Below are positions 7,308-16,282 of a DNA stretch of 64,000 nt, in pieces. The stretch comes from Nonomuraea longispora (GTDB taxonomy: Bacteria > Actinomycetota > Actinomycetes > Streptosporangiales > Streptosporangiaceae). The DNA lies in assembly GCF_004348345.1 (NCBI RefSeq), contig NZ_SMJZ01000010.1:17364-81363 (forward strand). The letters are read 5' to 3'. Below the pieces are notes generated by a model that did no database searches, was not told the origin of the DNA, and saw only the letters and a program-made list of their open reading frames with translations. The translations under genes were made by a program, and so were the position numbers. The number at the start of each line of letters is the position of its first letter. Within the stretch, counting starts at the first letter, position 1.

Positions 7308-8900
7308 TCAGGCGAGGGTGCCCGGGATCGCGGCGAGCAGTTCGCGGGTGTAGTCATCCGCCGGATGGTCGAAGATCTCCTCGGCGGTGCCGCTTTCCAC
7401 GATCCGTCCCTCACGCATGACGTGCACGGCGTGCGAGATCATCCGTACGACGGCCAGGTCGTGGCTGATGAACAGGTAGCTCAGCCCCAGCTCCCGCTGC
7501 AGGTCGGCGAGCAGTTCCAGGATCTGCGCCTGGACGAGCACGTCGAGCGCGGAGACGGCCTCGTCCAGCACGACCAGCTCCGGCGCGAGGGCGAGGGCCC
7601 TGGCGATGGCCACCCGCTGGCGCTGGCCCCCGGACAGCTCGTGGGGCAGCCGCTCGGCCGTCGACGCCGGCAGCGACACCTTCTCCAGCAGCTCGGCCGC
7701 CGTCCTCCTGCGTTCGGCCGCCGTGCCGACGCGGTGCACGCGCAGCGGCTCGGCGACCGACTTGCCGACGGTGTAGCGGGGGTCGAGTGAGGCGTACGGG
7801 TTCTGGAAGACCGGCTGGACGCGCCTGCGGAAGGCGAACAGCTCCCGCCTGCCCAGCGCGGTCACGTCCGTGCCGTCGAAGCGGATGCGGCCCGAGGTGA
7901 GGTCGTCGAGGCCGAGCAGCAGGTTGGCGGTGGTCGACTTGCCCGAGCCGGACTCCCCCACGATGGAGACGGTGCTGCCTCGCGGGATGGTGAAGGAGAC
8001 CGCGTCGACCGCGGTGATCTGCTCGCCGGTGCCCCTGAGCGGGTAGACCTTGCGCAGGTCCTCGACGACGACCAGGTCGTCGGAGGCGCGCGGCGGTTCG
8101 AGCAGGCGCACCGACGACAGGCTCGGCACCGCCTTCAGCAGGCGCCTGGTGTACTCGTGACCGGGCTCGGCGAGGATGGCGGCGGCGGGCCCGATCTCGA
8201 CGATCTCGCCCTGGTACATGACGGCCACCACGTCGGCCCGCTCGGCGGCCAGCGCCAGGTCGTGGGTGATGAGGAAGACCGCCGTGCCCATGTCGGCGGT
8301 GAGCCGCGCGAGCTGGTCGAGGATGCGCCGCTGTACGGTGACGTCGAGCGCGGAGGTCGGTTCGTCGGCGATGAGCAGCCTGGGCCGGCAGGCCAGCCCC
8401 ATGGCGATCAGCGCGCGCTGCCGCATGCCGCCGGAGAACTCGTGCGGATACTGCCCGATCCGCCGCTCCGGGTCGGTGATGCCGGCCATGTCCAGCAGCT
8501 CGACCACACGGGCGCGGGCCGCCTTTCCCGTGGCGACGCCGTGCACCTCCAGGGCCTCGGCGATCTGGTCGCCGATGCGCATGAGCGGGTTGAGGTTCGA
8601 CATCGGGTCCTGGGGGACCAGGCCGATGCCCGCCCCGCGGATCGCCGTCATCTCGCGCTCGCTCGCCGTGGCCAGGTCACGGCCCTCGAAGAGCACCTGG
8701 CCGCCGGTGATGCGGCCGTTGCCGGGCAGCAGCCTGTTGACAGCGGCCGCCGTGGTGGACTTGCCCGAGCCCGACTCGCCGACGACCGCCACGGTCTGGC
8801 CGGGCAGGATCTCCATCGAGACGTTCTTGACGACGGTGACGTCCTGCCGCCGGGTGCGGAAGGCGACCGAGAGGTCGCGGATCTCCAGGAGCGGGCTCAT
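7308..8900 (-). CDS. Fused double ATPase of an oligopeptide/muropeptide ABC importer
   Basis: A 530-residue protein with two complete OppD/OppF-type ATP-binding domains in one chain. Domain 1 has Walker [12 protein letters not shown] (near residue 39), signature [16 protein letters not shown] and Walker [13 protein letters not shown]. Domain 2 has Walker [12 protein letters not shown] (near 315), signature [16 protein letters not shown] and Walker [13 protein letters not shown]; the usual P after DE is replaced by A. It energises the permeases encoded at 11984-13779. Its ATG overlaps the upstream stop codon (ATGA). It is the last gene of the MurQ/AnmK operon. Fusion of DppD and DppF is known in actinobacteria, while the second importer in this window keeps them separate. 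Confidence 0.93.
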   Translation of the reverse strand: MSPLLEIRDLSVAFRTRRQDVTVVKNVSMEILPGQTVAVVGESGSGKSTTAAAVNRLLPGNGRITGGQVLFEGRDLATASEREMTAIRGAGIGLVPQDPMSNLNPLMRIGDQIAEALEVHGVATGKAARARVVELLDMAGITDPERRIGQYPHEFSGGMRQRALIAMGLACRPRLLIADEPTSALDVTVQRRILDQLARLTADMGTAVFLITHDLALAAERADVVAVMYQGEIVEIGPAAAILAEPGHEYTRRLLKAVPSLSSVRLLEPPRASDDLVVVEDLRKVYPLRGTGEQITAVDAVSFTIPRGSTVSIVGESGSGKSTTANLLLGLDDLTSGRIRFDGTDVTALGRRELFAFRRRVQPVFQNPYASLDPRYTVGKSVAEPLRVHRVGTAAERRRTAAELLEKVSLPASTAERLPHELSGGQRQRVAIARALALAPELVVLDEAVSALDVLVQAQILELLADLQRELGLSYLFISHDLAVVRMISHAVHVMREGRIVESGTAEEIFDHPADDYTRELLAAIPGTLA

Positions 8901-9931
8901 ACGGTCCTCGATCGTTCGGTGGTGGTCCGCAGCAGGTCGGCCCAGAGCGCCTCGGTCGGCGCCGGCGTGCCCTCGACGAGCAGCCGGTTGCTCGCCAGCA
9001 CGAGGGCGATGTCGCGGCCCGGTACGAAGCCGACGGCGCAGCCCACGTAGCCGGGATGGCCGAGCACGGTGACCGTCTCGCCGGCGAGCGCCAGGTCGTA
9101 CCTGCGAAAGCCCAGGGCCTGGGCCGGGTCGGGTCCGGCGGCGAAGAACTCCCGGGCCGCCTCCGGCCGCCACAGCCGGTCGTGCTCCTCGTAGCGGGAC
9201 ATCGCGGTGGCGTACCTCAGCAGGTCGGGCACGGTCGAGAAGAGCCCGGCGTGCCCGGAGACCCCGTCGAAGGCGTGGTAGGCGTTGCCGTCGGCGACCT
9301 GCCCGAGCACGGGCTCGCGGCGCCAGCGGGCGAAGTCGCCGCTGCGGTACGGCACAGGGTACGGCTCGCCCGTGTCCAGCATGCGCATCTCGACCCGGTC
9401 GTCCAGGGCGCTCATGGCGGCCTCGGCGCCGGCCGGGCGGGCGTACGTGGTCTTGGTGAGACCGAGCGGCCTGGTGACCAGCTCGGCCACGGCCCGTTCC
9501 AGGCGCAGCCCCGTGACGGCGGAGACGATCCGGCCGAGCAGGACGAAGCCGAGGTCGGAGTAGTGCCGTGCGCGGCCGGGCCGGTAGCGCGGGGGCGGCA
9601 GCTGCGGCTGGATGTAGAGCGGCCACCACTCCCACAGGCCGCCCCGGTGCAGCAGCAGGTCGCGTACGGTGATCGCCTCGTACGACCGCGGCAGGTACGC
9701 GCTGAGCGGCGCGTCGAGGTCCACGAGCCGATCGGACACCAGGCGGATGAGCGCCGTCGTCGTCGCCACGACCTTGGTGACGGAGGCGAGGTCGTGGTAG
9801 GTGTCGAGGGTCATCGCCGCGACGCCCTCGCGCTCGCCGTCGATCCAGCGCACGGTGCGGTGGCCGGTGCACTCGGTCAGGTCGAACCAGGGCGTGCGCG
9901 CGGCCTTGACCATGCCGGGTGGGGCCTTCAT
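8897..9931 (-). CDS. Serine hydrolase, class C beta-lactamase/DD-peptidase fold
   Basis: A 344-residue protein of the AmpC-like serine hydrolase family. The SxxK motif is S50-V-T-K53 in [12 protein letters not shown], the YxN-like motif is Y-S-D in [12 protein letters not shown], and [12 protein letters not shown] near residue 300 could supply the third motif. No signal peptide is seen, so it is cytoplasmic. It lies between anmK and the ABC ATPase with 4-bp overlaps on both sides. From this position it may trim imported muropeptides or cleave a peptide from MurNAc; the substrate is inferred only. Bacillus subtilis mur loci also include a beta-lactamase-like protein of unclear role. Confidence 0.86.
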   Translation of the reverse strand: MKAPPGMVKAARTPWFDLTECTGHRTVRWIDGEREGVAAMTLDTYHDLASVTKVVATTTALIRLVSDRLVDLDAPLSAYLPRSYEAITVRDLLLHRGGLWEWWPLYIQPQLPPPRYRPGRARHYSDLGFVLLGRIVSAVTGLRLERAVAELVTRPLGLTKTTYARPAGAEAAMSALDDRVEMRMLDTGEPYPVPYRSGDFARWRREPVLGQVADGNAYHAFDGVSGHAGLFSTVPDLLRYATAMSRYEEHDRLWRPEAAREFFAAGPDPAQALGFRRYDLALAGETVTVLGHPGYVGCAVGFVPGRDIALVLASNRLLVEGTPAPTEALWADLLRTTTERSRTV

Positions 9932-11091
9932 CGCGTCAGCACCAGCGACGTGGGCGCTCCCGCGAGCGGCGCGGGCAGCACGAGCGGGCCAGCGCCCGGA
10001 GTCAGCGTGCCGAGGACGCGGGCGGCCCGCGCGCCGGTCCCGCCGGGCGCGGTGCCCGGCAGTCCGTGCGCGCTCAGCCAGCCGATGAGGGCGAACGCGA
10101 TGGCCTCCTTGTCGTCGGCGGGCGCGCCGAGGTCGTCGGAGGGGCGTACGTCCACGGCGGGCAGCGCCGAACGCAGCCCGTCCATGATCACCGGGTTGCG
10201 GCAGCCACCGCCGGAGACGACCAGCGTGCGCACCCCGGCCTTCCGCACGTCGCCGGCGACCGTGCGCACGGTCAGCTCGGTGAGCGTGGCGACCAGGTCG
10301 GCGTCGCCCACCTCGCCGCCCGCCCTGGCCAGCGCCTCGTCGACGTGGCCGGGGTGGAACAGCTCCTTGCCGGTGCTCTTGGGCGGTGCCAGCCGGTAGT
10401 AGGGCTCGTCGAGCAGCGCCTCCAGCAGCGGCGGCGACACCCGCCCCGAGGCCGCGATCCGGCCGTCCTCGTCGAAGCCGCGGGCGTTCAGCGCCCGGCC
10501 CGTCACCACGGCGTCGATGAGCGCGTTGGCCGGGCCGATGTCGTAGGCGTACAGCTCGTTCCCGCGTACCACGGTCATGTTGGCGATGCCGCCGAGGTTG
10601 AGCGCGCCCGCGCCGCCTTCGTACGCGCCGAGCAGCAGCCCGTCCAGCACCGACACGAGCGGGGCGCCGTGCCCGCCGGCGGTGATGTCCCTGACGCGCA
10701 CGTCGGAAAGCACGGGTGTGCCCGTGCGCTCGGCGATCCAGGCCGGCTGGCCGATCTGCAGCGTGCCGCGCGCGTGCGTCCTCTCGACCCAGTGGAAGAC
10801 GGTCTGCCCGTGCGACACGATCAGGTCGGCGGGGCCGCCCTCGGCGATCGCCGCGGCGGCGGCCTCGGCGAAGCACTGCCCGATGAGGGTGTCGAGCTCG
10901 CACATCTCGGCCAGGGTGGTGGGCGCGGGCGGCAGCGCCGCGATCAGCCGGGCGCGCAGCTCCTCCGGGTACGGCGTGCTCGCCGTGTGCCCGACCCGGC
11001 CGCGGAGCACGCCGTCCGCCAGGGCGAAGTCGACCACGGCCACGTCGATCCCGTCGTGAGACGTGCCGGAGATCATCCCGAGAACCTTCAT
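9928..11091 (-). CDS. anmK: Anhydro-N-acetylmuramic acid kinase
   Basis: A 387-residue sugar kinase of the actin-like superfamily. It converts 1,6-anhydro-MurNAc plus ATP to MurNAc-6-phosphate, with hydrolysis of the anhydro bond. Seen are the N-terminal phosphate motif [30 protein letters not shown] near residue 93, [23 protein letters not shown] near 165 and [16 protein letters not shown] near 300. Its product is the substrate of MurQ, the next gene upstream. ATGA overlaps link it to murQ and to the serine hydrolase gene. The presence of AnmK means the anhydro sugars released by lytic transglycosylases (two mltG genes lie in this window) can be recovered. Confidence 0.96.
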   Translation of the reverse strand: MKVLGMISGTSHDGIDVAVVDFALADGVLRGRVGHTASTPYPEELRARLIAALPPAPTTLAEMCELDTLIGQCFAEAAAAAIAEGGPADLIVSHGQTVFHWVERTHARGTLQIGQPAWIAERTGTPVLSDVRVRDITAGGHGAPLVSVLDGLLLGAYEGGAGALNLGGIANMTVVRGNELYAYDIGPANALIDAVVTGRALNARGFDEDGRIAASGRVSPPLLEALLDEPYYRLAPPKSTGKELFHPGHVDEALARAGGEVGDADLVATLTELTVRTVAGDVRKAGVRTLVVSGGGCRNPVIMDGLRSALPAVDVRPSDDLGAPADDKEAIAFALIGWLSAHGLPGTAPGGTGARAARVLGTLTPGAGPLVLPAPLAGAPTSLVLTR

Positions 11092-11987
11092 GCCCGCTCC
11101 TCCAGCGCCTCGCGCAGTCTGCCGCCGGCTCCGGCCAGCCGGGCCGCCGCGTCGCACGGTGCCAGGCCGAAGCGGGCGGCGACGACCGCCTGTTTCACGT
11201 TGAAGCCGTTGGCGTCCAGCACGGCCAGCGCCTCCTCACGCTCGGCGCCCGTGATCGCGCGCACGATGCGCACGGCCCGCTCACGCAGCTTGCCGTTGGT
11301 CGCCTTCACGTCGACCATCAGGTTGCCGTACGTCTTGCCGAGCCGCACCATGACGATCGTCGAGAACATGTTGAGCACGAGCTTCTGCGCCGTGCCCGCC
11401 TTGAGCCGGGTCGAGCCGCTGACCACCTCGGGCCCGACGAGCACCTCGACGGCGTGGGCGGCGGCCGCGCTCAGCGGCGTGCCCGCGTTGCACGACAGCC
11501 CCACGGTCAGCGCGCCGAGTTCGCGGGCCCGCCGCACGGCGGCCAGCACGTACGGGGTGCGCCCGCTGGACGCGATGCCCACCACGGTGTCGAGCGGCCC
11601 GACGCCGGCCGCGTCGACGGCCGCCGCCCCGGCCCTCTCGTCGTCCTCGGCCCCTTCGCGGGGCGACACGATCGCGCCCTCACCGCCGGCGATGATCGCG
11701 AAGACCTGCTCGGGCGGCGTGCCGAACGTGGGCGGGCACTCGGACGCGTCCAGCACGCCGAGCCGCCCGGGGGTGCCCGCGCCGACGTACACGAGCCGGC
11801 CACCCGCCCGCACCCGTTCGGAGGTGGCCTCGATCGCCTCCGTGATCTGCGGCAGCGCCCCGGCGACCGCTGCGGGGACGGCGGCGTCGGCCGCGTTCAT
11901 GGTCGCGGCCAGTTCGCCCACGCTCATCGTGTCGATGCCGGCGAACCGGGGGTCGGCCGTTTCCGTCGTCAGGTGTGAGAGGTTCAC
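11088..11987 (-). CDS. murQ: N-acetylmuramic acid 6-phosphate etherase
   Basis: A 299-residue SIS-domain enzyme that removes D-lactate from MurNAc-6-phosphate to give GlcNAc-6-phosphate. The signature [17 protein letters not shown] carries the catalytic glutamate; a second expected glutamate lies in [28 protein letters not shown] near residue 205 is also typical. One oddity: the phosphate-binding loop reads [10 protein letters not shown] where the family usually has GAGTSGRLGV, a Ser to Pro change. GTG at 11987 overlaps the stop of the permease gene (GTGA). Together with AnmK it turns anhydro-MurNAc into an amino-sugar phosphate. Confidence 0.96.
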   Translation of the reverse strand: MNLSHLTTETADPRFAGIDTMSVGELAATMNAADAAVPAAVAGALPQITEAIEATSERVRAGGRLVYVGAGTPGRLGVLDASECPPTFGTPPEQVFAIIAGGEGAIVSPREGAEDDERAGAAAVDAAGVGPLDTVVGIASSGRTPYVLAAVRRARELGALTVGLSCNAGTPLSAAAAHAVEVLVGPEVVSGSTRLKAGTAQKLVLNMFSTIVMVRLGKTYGNLMVDVKATNGKLRERAVRIVRAITGAEREEALAVLDANGFNVKQAVVAARFGLAPCDAAARLAGAGGRLREALEERA

Positions 11988-12814
11988 CGCTTGCCTCGGT
12001 TTCGCGGGTCGAGAGTGTCACGCAGGCCGTCGCCGAGCAGGTTCAGCCCCACCACGAGCAGGACCACGACCGCGCCCGGCGCGATCAGGGTCCAGGGAGC
12101 GATGAACACCAGGCTGCGCGCCTCGTAGATCATGGACCCGAGCGACGGCGCCGGCGGCGGCGTGCCCAGGCCGAGGAAGCTCAGCGACGCCTCGGTGAGC
12201 ACGGCCCACGACAGGGAGAGCGCGACCTGGACGACGACGATCGAGGTGATGTTGGGCAGCACGTGGCGCAGCATGATCTGCCAGCGGCTCAGGCCGGTCG
12301 AGACGGCCGCCTTGACGTACTCGATCTCCCTCAGCGACAACACGGGGCCGCGGGTGACGCGGATGAAGATGGGCACGTACACGATGGCGATGGCCACGGC
12401 GATGGTGAACCGGTTGCGGTCCAGCACCGAGGCCAGCGACAGCGCCAGCAGCAGCGGTGGGAACGCGAACAACACGTTCGTGACGCCGCCGATCGCGCCG
12501 TCGGCGACGCCCCTGTAGAAGCCGGACACGAGCCCGCCCAGCGTGCCCACCACGGTCGCGAACGCCACCGCCACGACCGCGACGAACGCGGAGTTGCCCA
12601 CGCCGGCCGCCGCGCGGGAGAAGACGTCCCTGCCGAACTGGTCGGTGCCGAACAGGTGCTCGCCCGACGGCGCGCGGAAGCGCGAGGGCGGGTGCTGGGC
12701 GATCGGGTCGTACGGCAGCAGCCCGGCGTACGACAGCACCGCCACGGCGGCCAGCAGCACGAGGATGGCGCCGCCCGCGAGCCCGGCGGGGCTGCGCCGC
12801 AGCAGCGCGGTCAT
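11984..12814 (-). CDS. ABC importer permease, DppC/OppC type
   Basis: A 276-residue inner membrane permease with about six spans. The N-terminal span is followed by the OppC-type loop HLFGTDQFGRDVFSR (near residue 54). The EAA loop is in YVKAAVSTGLSRWQIMLRHVLPN (residues about 170-192). It ends with GDGLRDTLDPR, the standard DppC ending. It pairs with the permease at 12811-13779 and is coupled to murQ downstream and to the partner permease upstream by 4-bp overlaps. Context points to muropeptide or MurNAc-peptide import rather than general peptides. Confidence 0.92.
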   Translation of the reverse strand: MTALLRRSPAGLAGGAILVLLAAVAVLSYAGLLPYDPIAQHPPSRFRAPSGEHLFGTDQFGRDVFSRAAAGVGNSAFVAVVAVAFATVVGTLGGLVSGFYRGVADGAIGGVTNVLFAFPPLLLALSLASVLDRNRFTIAVAIAIVYVPIFIRVTRGPVLSLREIEYVKAAVSTGLSRWQIMLRHVLPNITSIVVVQVALSLSWAVLTEASLSFLGLGTPPPAPSLGSMIYEARSLVFIAPWTLIAPGAVVVLLVVGLNLLGDGLRDTLDPRNRGKR

Positions 12815-13779
12815 GACGCCCTCACCCGGGGGTCGATGATCCGGTAGAGGGCGTCGGTCAGCAGGTTGACGACGACGAACGCCAGCGCGATCACGAGCAC
12901 GGTGCTCTGCACGACCGCGTACTCCTTCTGCTGGATGCCCAGCAGCACCTGCCTGCCGATGCCCGGCACGGAGAAGATCTGCTCGACCACCACCGCGCCG
13001 CCGAGCAGGTAGCCAAACTGCAGGCCCGTCATGGTCACGATGGGCACGAGCGCGTTGCCGAGCACGTGCCTGACCTGCAGCCGCCGCTCCGGCACGCCCT
13101 TGGCGCGGGCGGTGCGCACGAAGTCGTGCGAGCGCACCTCGAGCACCGCCGTGCGGGTGGTGCGCAGGATCGGCGCCGCGATGCCGAAGCCGAGGACGAG
13201 CGCGGGCAGGAACATCTGCTGCAGGTTGAGCAGCGGGTCCTCGACGAGCGTGGCGAAGCCCTGCCCGTTGGGGTTGAACCCGAACGACGCCGCGAAGATC
13301 GACAGCAGCGTGGTGGCCAGCAGGAACGCGGGGATCGACAGCCCGGCCAGGCTCACGACCTGGCCGATGGCGTCCCTGGGCGCGTTGGCCCTCGACGCCG
13401 AGAGCATGCCGAGCGGCACCCCGACCAGCAGGGCCAGCACGATCGAGAACACCGCCAGCTCGAACGTCACCGGCAGCGCGTGCAGGGTCAGGTCGAGCAC
13501 GCTCTGCTGGGAGCGCGCCGAGTAGCCGAAGTTCCCGGTGACCATGTTGCCGAGCCAGGCGAAGAACTGCGTGACCAGCGGCTGGTCGAGGCCGTAGTAC
13601 TGTTCGAGCGCCTGCTTCTGCGCCGGGGTGAGCGCCGCGGCCTCGGTGCCGAGCCCTGCCGTGATCTGGTTGCCGGGGATCGCCCGGAGCATGACGAACA
13701 CGAACACGGCCACCCCGAACAGGGTGCCCAGTGTGCTCGCCACGCGCCGGACGGCGCGGTTGCCTGCGATCCGGCGCAT
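12811..13779 (-). CDS. ABC importer permease, DppB/OppB type
   Basis: A 322-residue permease with six predicted spans. It shows the DppB-type early VMLRAIPGN, the periplasmic LEQYYGLDQPLVTQFFAWLG, the coupling motif HDFVRTARAKGVPERRLQVR and the ending DALYRIIDPRVRAS. ATG at 13779 shares a base with the stop codon of the substrate-binding protein gene (TGATG), and it overlaps the next permease gene by 4 bp. It forms the membrane channel with the DppC-type partner. Confidence 0.92.
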   Translation of the reverse strand: MRRIAGNRAVRRVASTLGTLFGVAVFVFVMLRAIPGNQITAGLGTEAAALTPAQKQALEQYYGLDQPLVTQFFAWLGNMVTGNFGYSARSQQSVLDLTLHALPVTFELAVFSIVLALLVGVPLGMLSASRANAPRDAIGQVVSLAGLSIPAFLLATTLLSIFAASFGFNPNGQGFATLVEDPLLNLQQMFLPALVLGFGIAAPILRTTRTAVLEVRSHDFVRTARAKGVPERRLQVRHVLGNALVPIVTMTGLQFGYLLGGAVVVEQIFSVPGIGRQVLLGIQQKEYAVVQSTVLVIALAFVVVNLLTDALYRIIDPRVRAS

Positions 13780-15317
13780 CAGCTGACGGACGTGGTGCGC
13801 AGGTACTGCAGCGAGCCGCTGGCCATGGGTACGAAGCCCTGCACGTTCGCCGTGGTCGCGGTGTAGGTGTAGCCGGCGAACAACCAGATCCAGGCGGCGT
13901 TGTCCTCCAGGTGGGCGGCGACCTGGTCGTAGATCGGCTTGCGGGCGGCCTGGTCGGTGGTGGCCTTGCCCTCGGCGAACAGCTTGTCCAGTTCGGGCGA
14001 GCTGTAGCCGGCGACCTTGTTGAGGTTGCCGTCGCTGGTGAAGTAGCGGCCGTAGGAGCCGTCGGGGTCGGGGCGGCCGCCGTTGAGCGCGACGGCGGCG
14101 TCGAAGTCGGCCGCCACCCATCGGTCCACGAACGCGCCCGACTCCAGCACCTCCAGCTCCAGGTTGATCTTGGCCTCGGCGAGCTGCGCCTTGAGGTTCT
14201 GGGCCTCGTTGACGGAGGTGGCGTACTCGCCCTGGGAGACGATGGTCTTGACGGTCACCCCGCCGGACTTGCCGGCCTTGGCGAGATAGCCGGCCGCCTT
14301 GGCCAGGTCGCGGGTGGGGCAGGGGCGCTTGGACGGGTCCGACCTGTAGGCCGGCGCGGTGATCGGGCCGGTCACCTCGCCCTCGCCGAGCGCGGCCGTG
14401 TCGAGCACCTGCTTGCGGTCGATGGCGCACTGGATCGCCAGCCGCACGTTGACGTCCTTGAGCTCGCCGTGGCGGCCGTTGAGCTGGAGGACGTGGTAGT
14501 TGAGCTGCGGCGTCTTGGCGACCGTGATGGTGCCGCCGCTCTCGGCGGTCTGGGCGACGAGCGGGTCGTCGAAGACCGCGAGCTGCACGTTGCCCGACTG
14601 CATCGCCGACACGATGGACGACTCGTCGGGGATCACCCGGAACTCGACCGTCGGGACCTGCGGCTTCTCGGGGCCCCAGTACGTGTCGTTCCTGGCAAGC
14701 GTCAGCGACTGGCTGGCCACCCGCTTGCCCAGCCTGAACGGACCCGTGCCGTTGGGGGTGGTGGTGAGCTCCTGCTCGGTGTCGTCGGAAGAGAGCATGG
14801 CCATGTTGACGGTGGCGAGGTTGGCGGGCAGCGCCGCGTCGGGGCCGGTCAGCTCCAGCACCACGGTGTTCGCGTCGGGCGCCTCGACGGACTTCACCGA
14901 CGCCAACGACGCCCTGGCCACGGCCGCCGTCTTCTCGTCCATGAGCCTCTCCAGCGACGCCTTGACGTCCTTGGAGTCGAACGTGCTGCCGTCGGCGAAG
15001 GTCACGCCCTGGCGCAGCTTGAGGGTGAGCTTCTCGCCGTCCTTCGAGGCCTCCCACGACTGGGCCAGCCCCGGCACCACGTTGAGGTCCTTGTCGAACT
15101 CCGTGAGCGTGCCGTACAGGTTCTGCAGCACGTTGACGGCCTGGAACTGGGTGGCCTTCCAGGGGAAGAGCGTGTCCGGGTCGGAGGTCACGCCGACCAC
15201 GAGTCCCTTGGCGGGCGCGTCGCCGCCGGCCGCGGGGGCGGAGGGGGACGAACAGCTGGTGAGGGCGATGGACAGCGCCGCGGCGATGCCGACCGCGGAG
15301 AGCGCGCCACGGGGCAT
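13779..15317 (-). CDS. Substrate-binding lipoprotein of the MurNAc-linked ABC importer
   Basis: A 512-residue SBP family 5 (DppA/OppA-like) lipoprotein. The signal peptide ends with the lipobox LTSC near residue 22. Family landmarks are PDTLFPWKATQF, LAQSWEASKDGEKLTLKLRQGVTFADGSTF split over residues 85-115, NGTGPFRLGK and YWGPEKPQVPTVEFRVIP. It is the first gene of the operon; GAGGAGACCAC precedes the ATG. Because MurQ and AnmK follow in the same tightly overlapped operon, the ligand is inferred to be a muropeptide or anhydro-muropeptide. This would replace the AmpG permease or the MurP phosphotransferase system used in other bacteria. Confidence 0.92.
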   Translation of the reverse strand: MPRGALSAVGIAAALSIALTSCSSPSAPAAGGDAPAKGLVVGVTSDPDTLFPWKATQFQAVNVLQNLYGTLTEFDKDLNVVPGLAQSWEASKDGEKLTLKLRQGVTFADGSTFDSKDVKASLERLMDEKTAAVARASLASVKSVEAPDANTVVLELTGPDAALPANLATVNMAMLSSDDTEQELTTTPNGTGPFRLGKRVASQSLTLARNDTYWGPEKPQVPTVEFRVIPDESSIVSAMQSGNVQLAVFDDPLVAQTAESGGTITVAKTPQLNYHVLQLNGRHGELKDVNVRLAIQCAIDRKQVLDTAALGEGEVTGPITAPAYRSDPSKRPCPTRDLAKAAGYLAKAGKSGGVTVKTIVSQGEYATSVNEAQNLKAQLAEAKINLELEVLESGAFVDRWVAADFDAAVALNGGRPDPDGSYGRYFTSDGNLNKVAGYSSPELDKLFAEGKATTDQAARKPIYDQVAAHLEDNAAWIWLFAGYTYTATTANVQGFVPMASGSLQYLRTTSVS

Positions 15318-15338
15318 GTGGTCTCCTCGGAGGAGTAG

Positions 15339-15371
15339 GTCATAAAATTACGCAGACCCTACCATTAGGGT
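15339..15371. promoter_or_regulatory. Divergent operator region between SBP gene and MurR/RpiR gene
   Basis: Two inverted repeats occur in the only AT-rich patch here. GTCAT-AAA-ATTAC (15339-15351) resembles the GTAAT-N3-ATTAC type of RpiR-family operators with one mismatch, and on the minus strand it overlaps a TATGAC that could be the minus-10 of the SBP operon. ACCCTA-CCAT-TAGGGT (15356-15371) is a perfect 6-bp inverted repeat on the side of the regulator gene. Both would suit control of the divergent promoters by the adjacent regulator. Confidence 0.55.
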
Positions 15372-15397
15372 ATTAATATTCCTTTGCGGGGGGAACC

Positions 15398-16282
15398 ATG
15401 GGCGAGGACGCCGAGACCGTACTGATCCGCATCCGTGCGGCCATGCCCACGCTGCGACCGTCGGAGCGGCGCATCGCGGAGGAGTTCACCGGCGACCCGG
15501 CCGCCGCCGCCAACCTGTCCATCGCCGAGCTGGCCGCCCGCTGCGAGACCTCCACGACCTCGGTGGTGCGCTTCTACCAGCGCATGGGGTACGCGCACTA
15601 CAAGGACTTCAGGTTCGACCTGACCAGGGCGGTGGCCAGGGAGGAGCTGACCACCTCCAGCCTGCCCGAGGTGTCCGGCGACATCGACCGGCACGACAGC
15701 CTGGAGGGCATCGTCTCCAAGGTGGCGATGAACGAGACGTTGTCCATCGCCGACACGGCCCGCGCGATGGACATGGAGGCGCTCGGCGACGCGGTGACGC
15801 TGCTGCTGGGGGCCCGCAGGATCGACACCTTCGGCGTCGGCGCGAGCGCCCTCGTGGGGCTCGACCTGCAGCAGAAGCTGTCGCGCATCGGGCGTACGGC
15901 GATCAACTGGCACGACGCCCACTCGGCCTGGACCTCGGCGGCCACGCTGGACGGCGCCTGCGTGGCGGTGGCCGTCTCGCACACCGGCGCCACCACCGAC
16001 ACGATCGAGTTCCTCGCGATCGCCCGCGCGTCGGGCGCCTCCACCGTGGCCATCACGAACTTCCGCGAGTCGCCGCTGGCCGGCACGGCCGACGTGACGC
16101 TGACGACGGCCGCTCGGGAGACCAGGTTCCGCTCGGGCGCGCTGGGCAGCCGCATCGCCCAGCTCATGGTGGTCGACTGCCTGTTCACGGGCGTCGCGCA
16201 GGCCTCCTACGACGCCTCGATGGAGGCGCTGCGCAACACGTACGCGGTGGTGCACGACCGAGCCGCCCACAGACCCGGCTAG
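15398..16282 (+). CDS. MurR/RpiR-family transcriptional regulator
   Basis: A 294-residue regulator with an N-terminal HTH_6 domain (LRPSERRIAEEF, then LAARCETSTTSVVRFYQRMG near residue 45) and a C-terminal SIS domain that binds phosphosugars (RIDTFGVGASALVGLDLQQK near 145, VAVSHTGATTDTIEFL near 190). GGGGGGAA precedes the ATG. It is divergent from the importer-murQ-anmK operon, so MurNAc-6-phosphate, the known MurR effector, is a plausible ligand; this is inferred. Its TAG stop overlaps the TAG stop of the convergent creatininase-like gene through a shared CTAG, so the two genes leave no terminator space. Confidence 0.92.
   Translation: MGEDAETVLIRIRAAMPTLRPSERRIAEEFTGDPAAAANLSIAELAARCETSTTSVVRFYQRMGYAHYKDFRFDLTRAVAREELTTSSLPEVSGDIDRHDSLEGIVSKVAMNETLSIADTARAMDMEALGDAVTLLLGARRIDTFGVGASALVGLDLQQKLSRIGRTAINWHDAHSAWTSAATLDGACVAVAVSHTGATTDTIEFLAIARASGASTVAITNFRESPLAGTADVTLTTAARETRFRSGALGSRIAQLMVVDCLFTGVAQASYDASMEALRNTYAVVHDRAAHRPG

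Noticed and set aside
12811..15057. A 748-codon minus-strand frame that looks like an SBP-permease fusion
   Set aside because: Only the last 322 codons (DppB type, ATG 13779) are real. The upstream part is out of frame with the genuine lipoprotein gene at 13779-15317.
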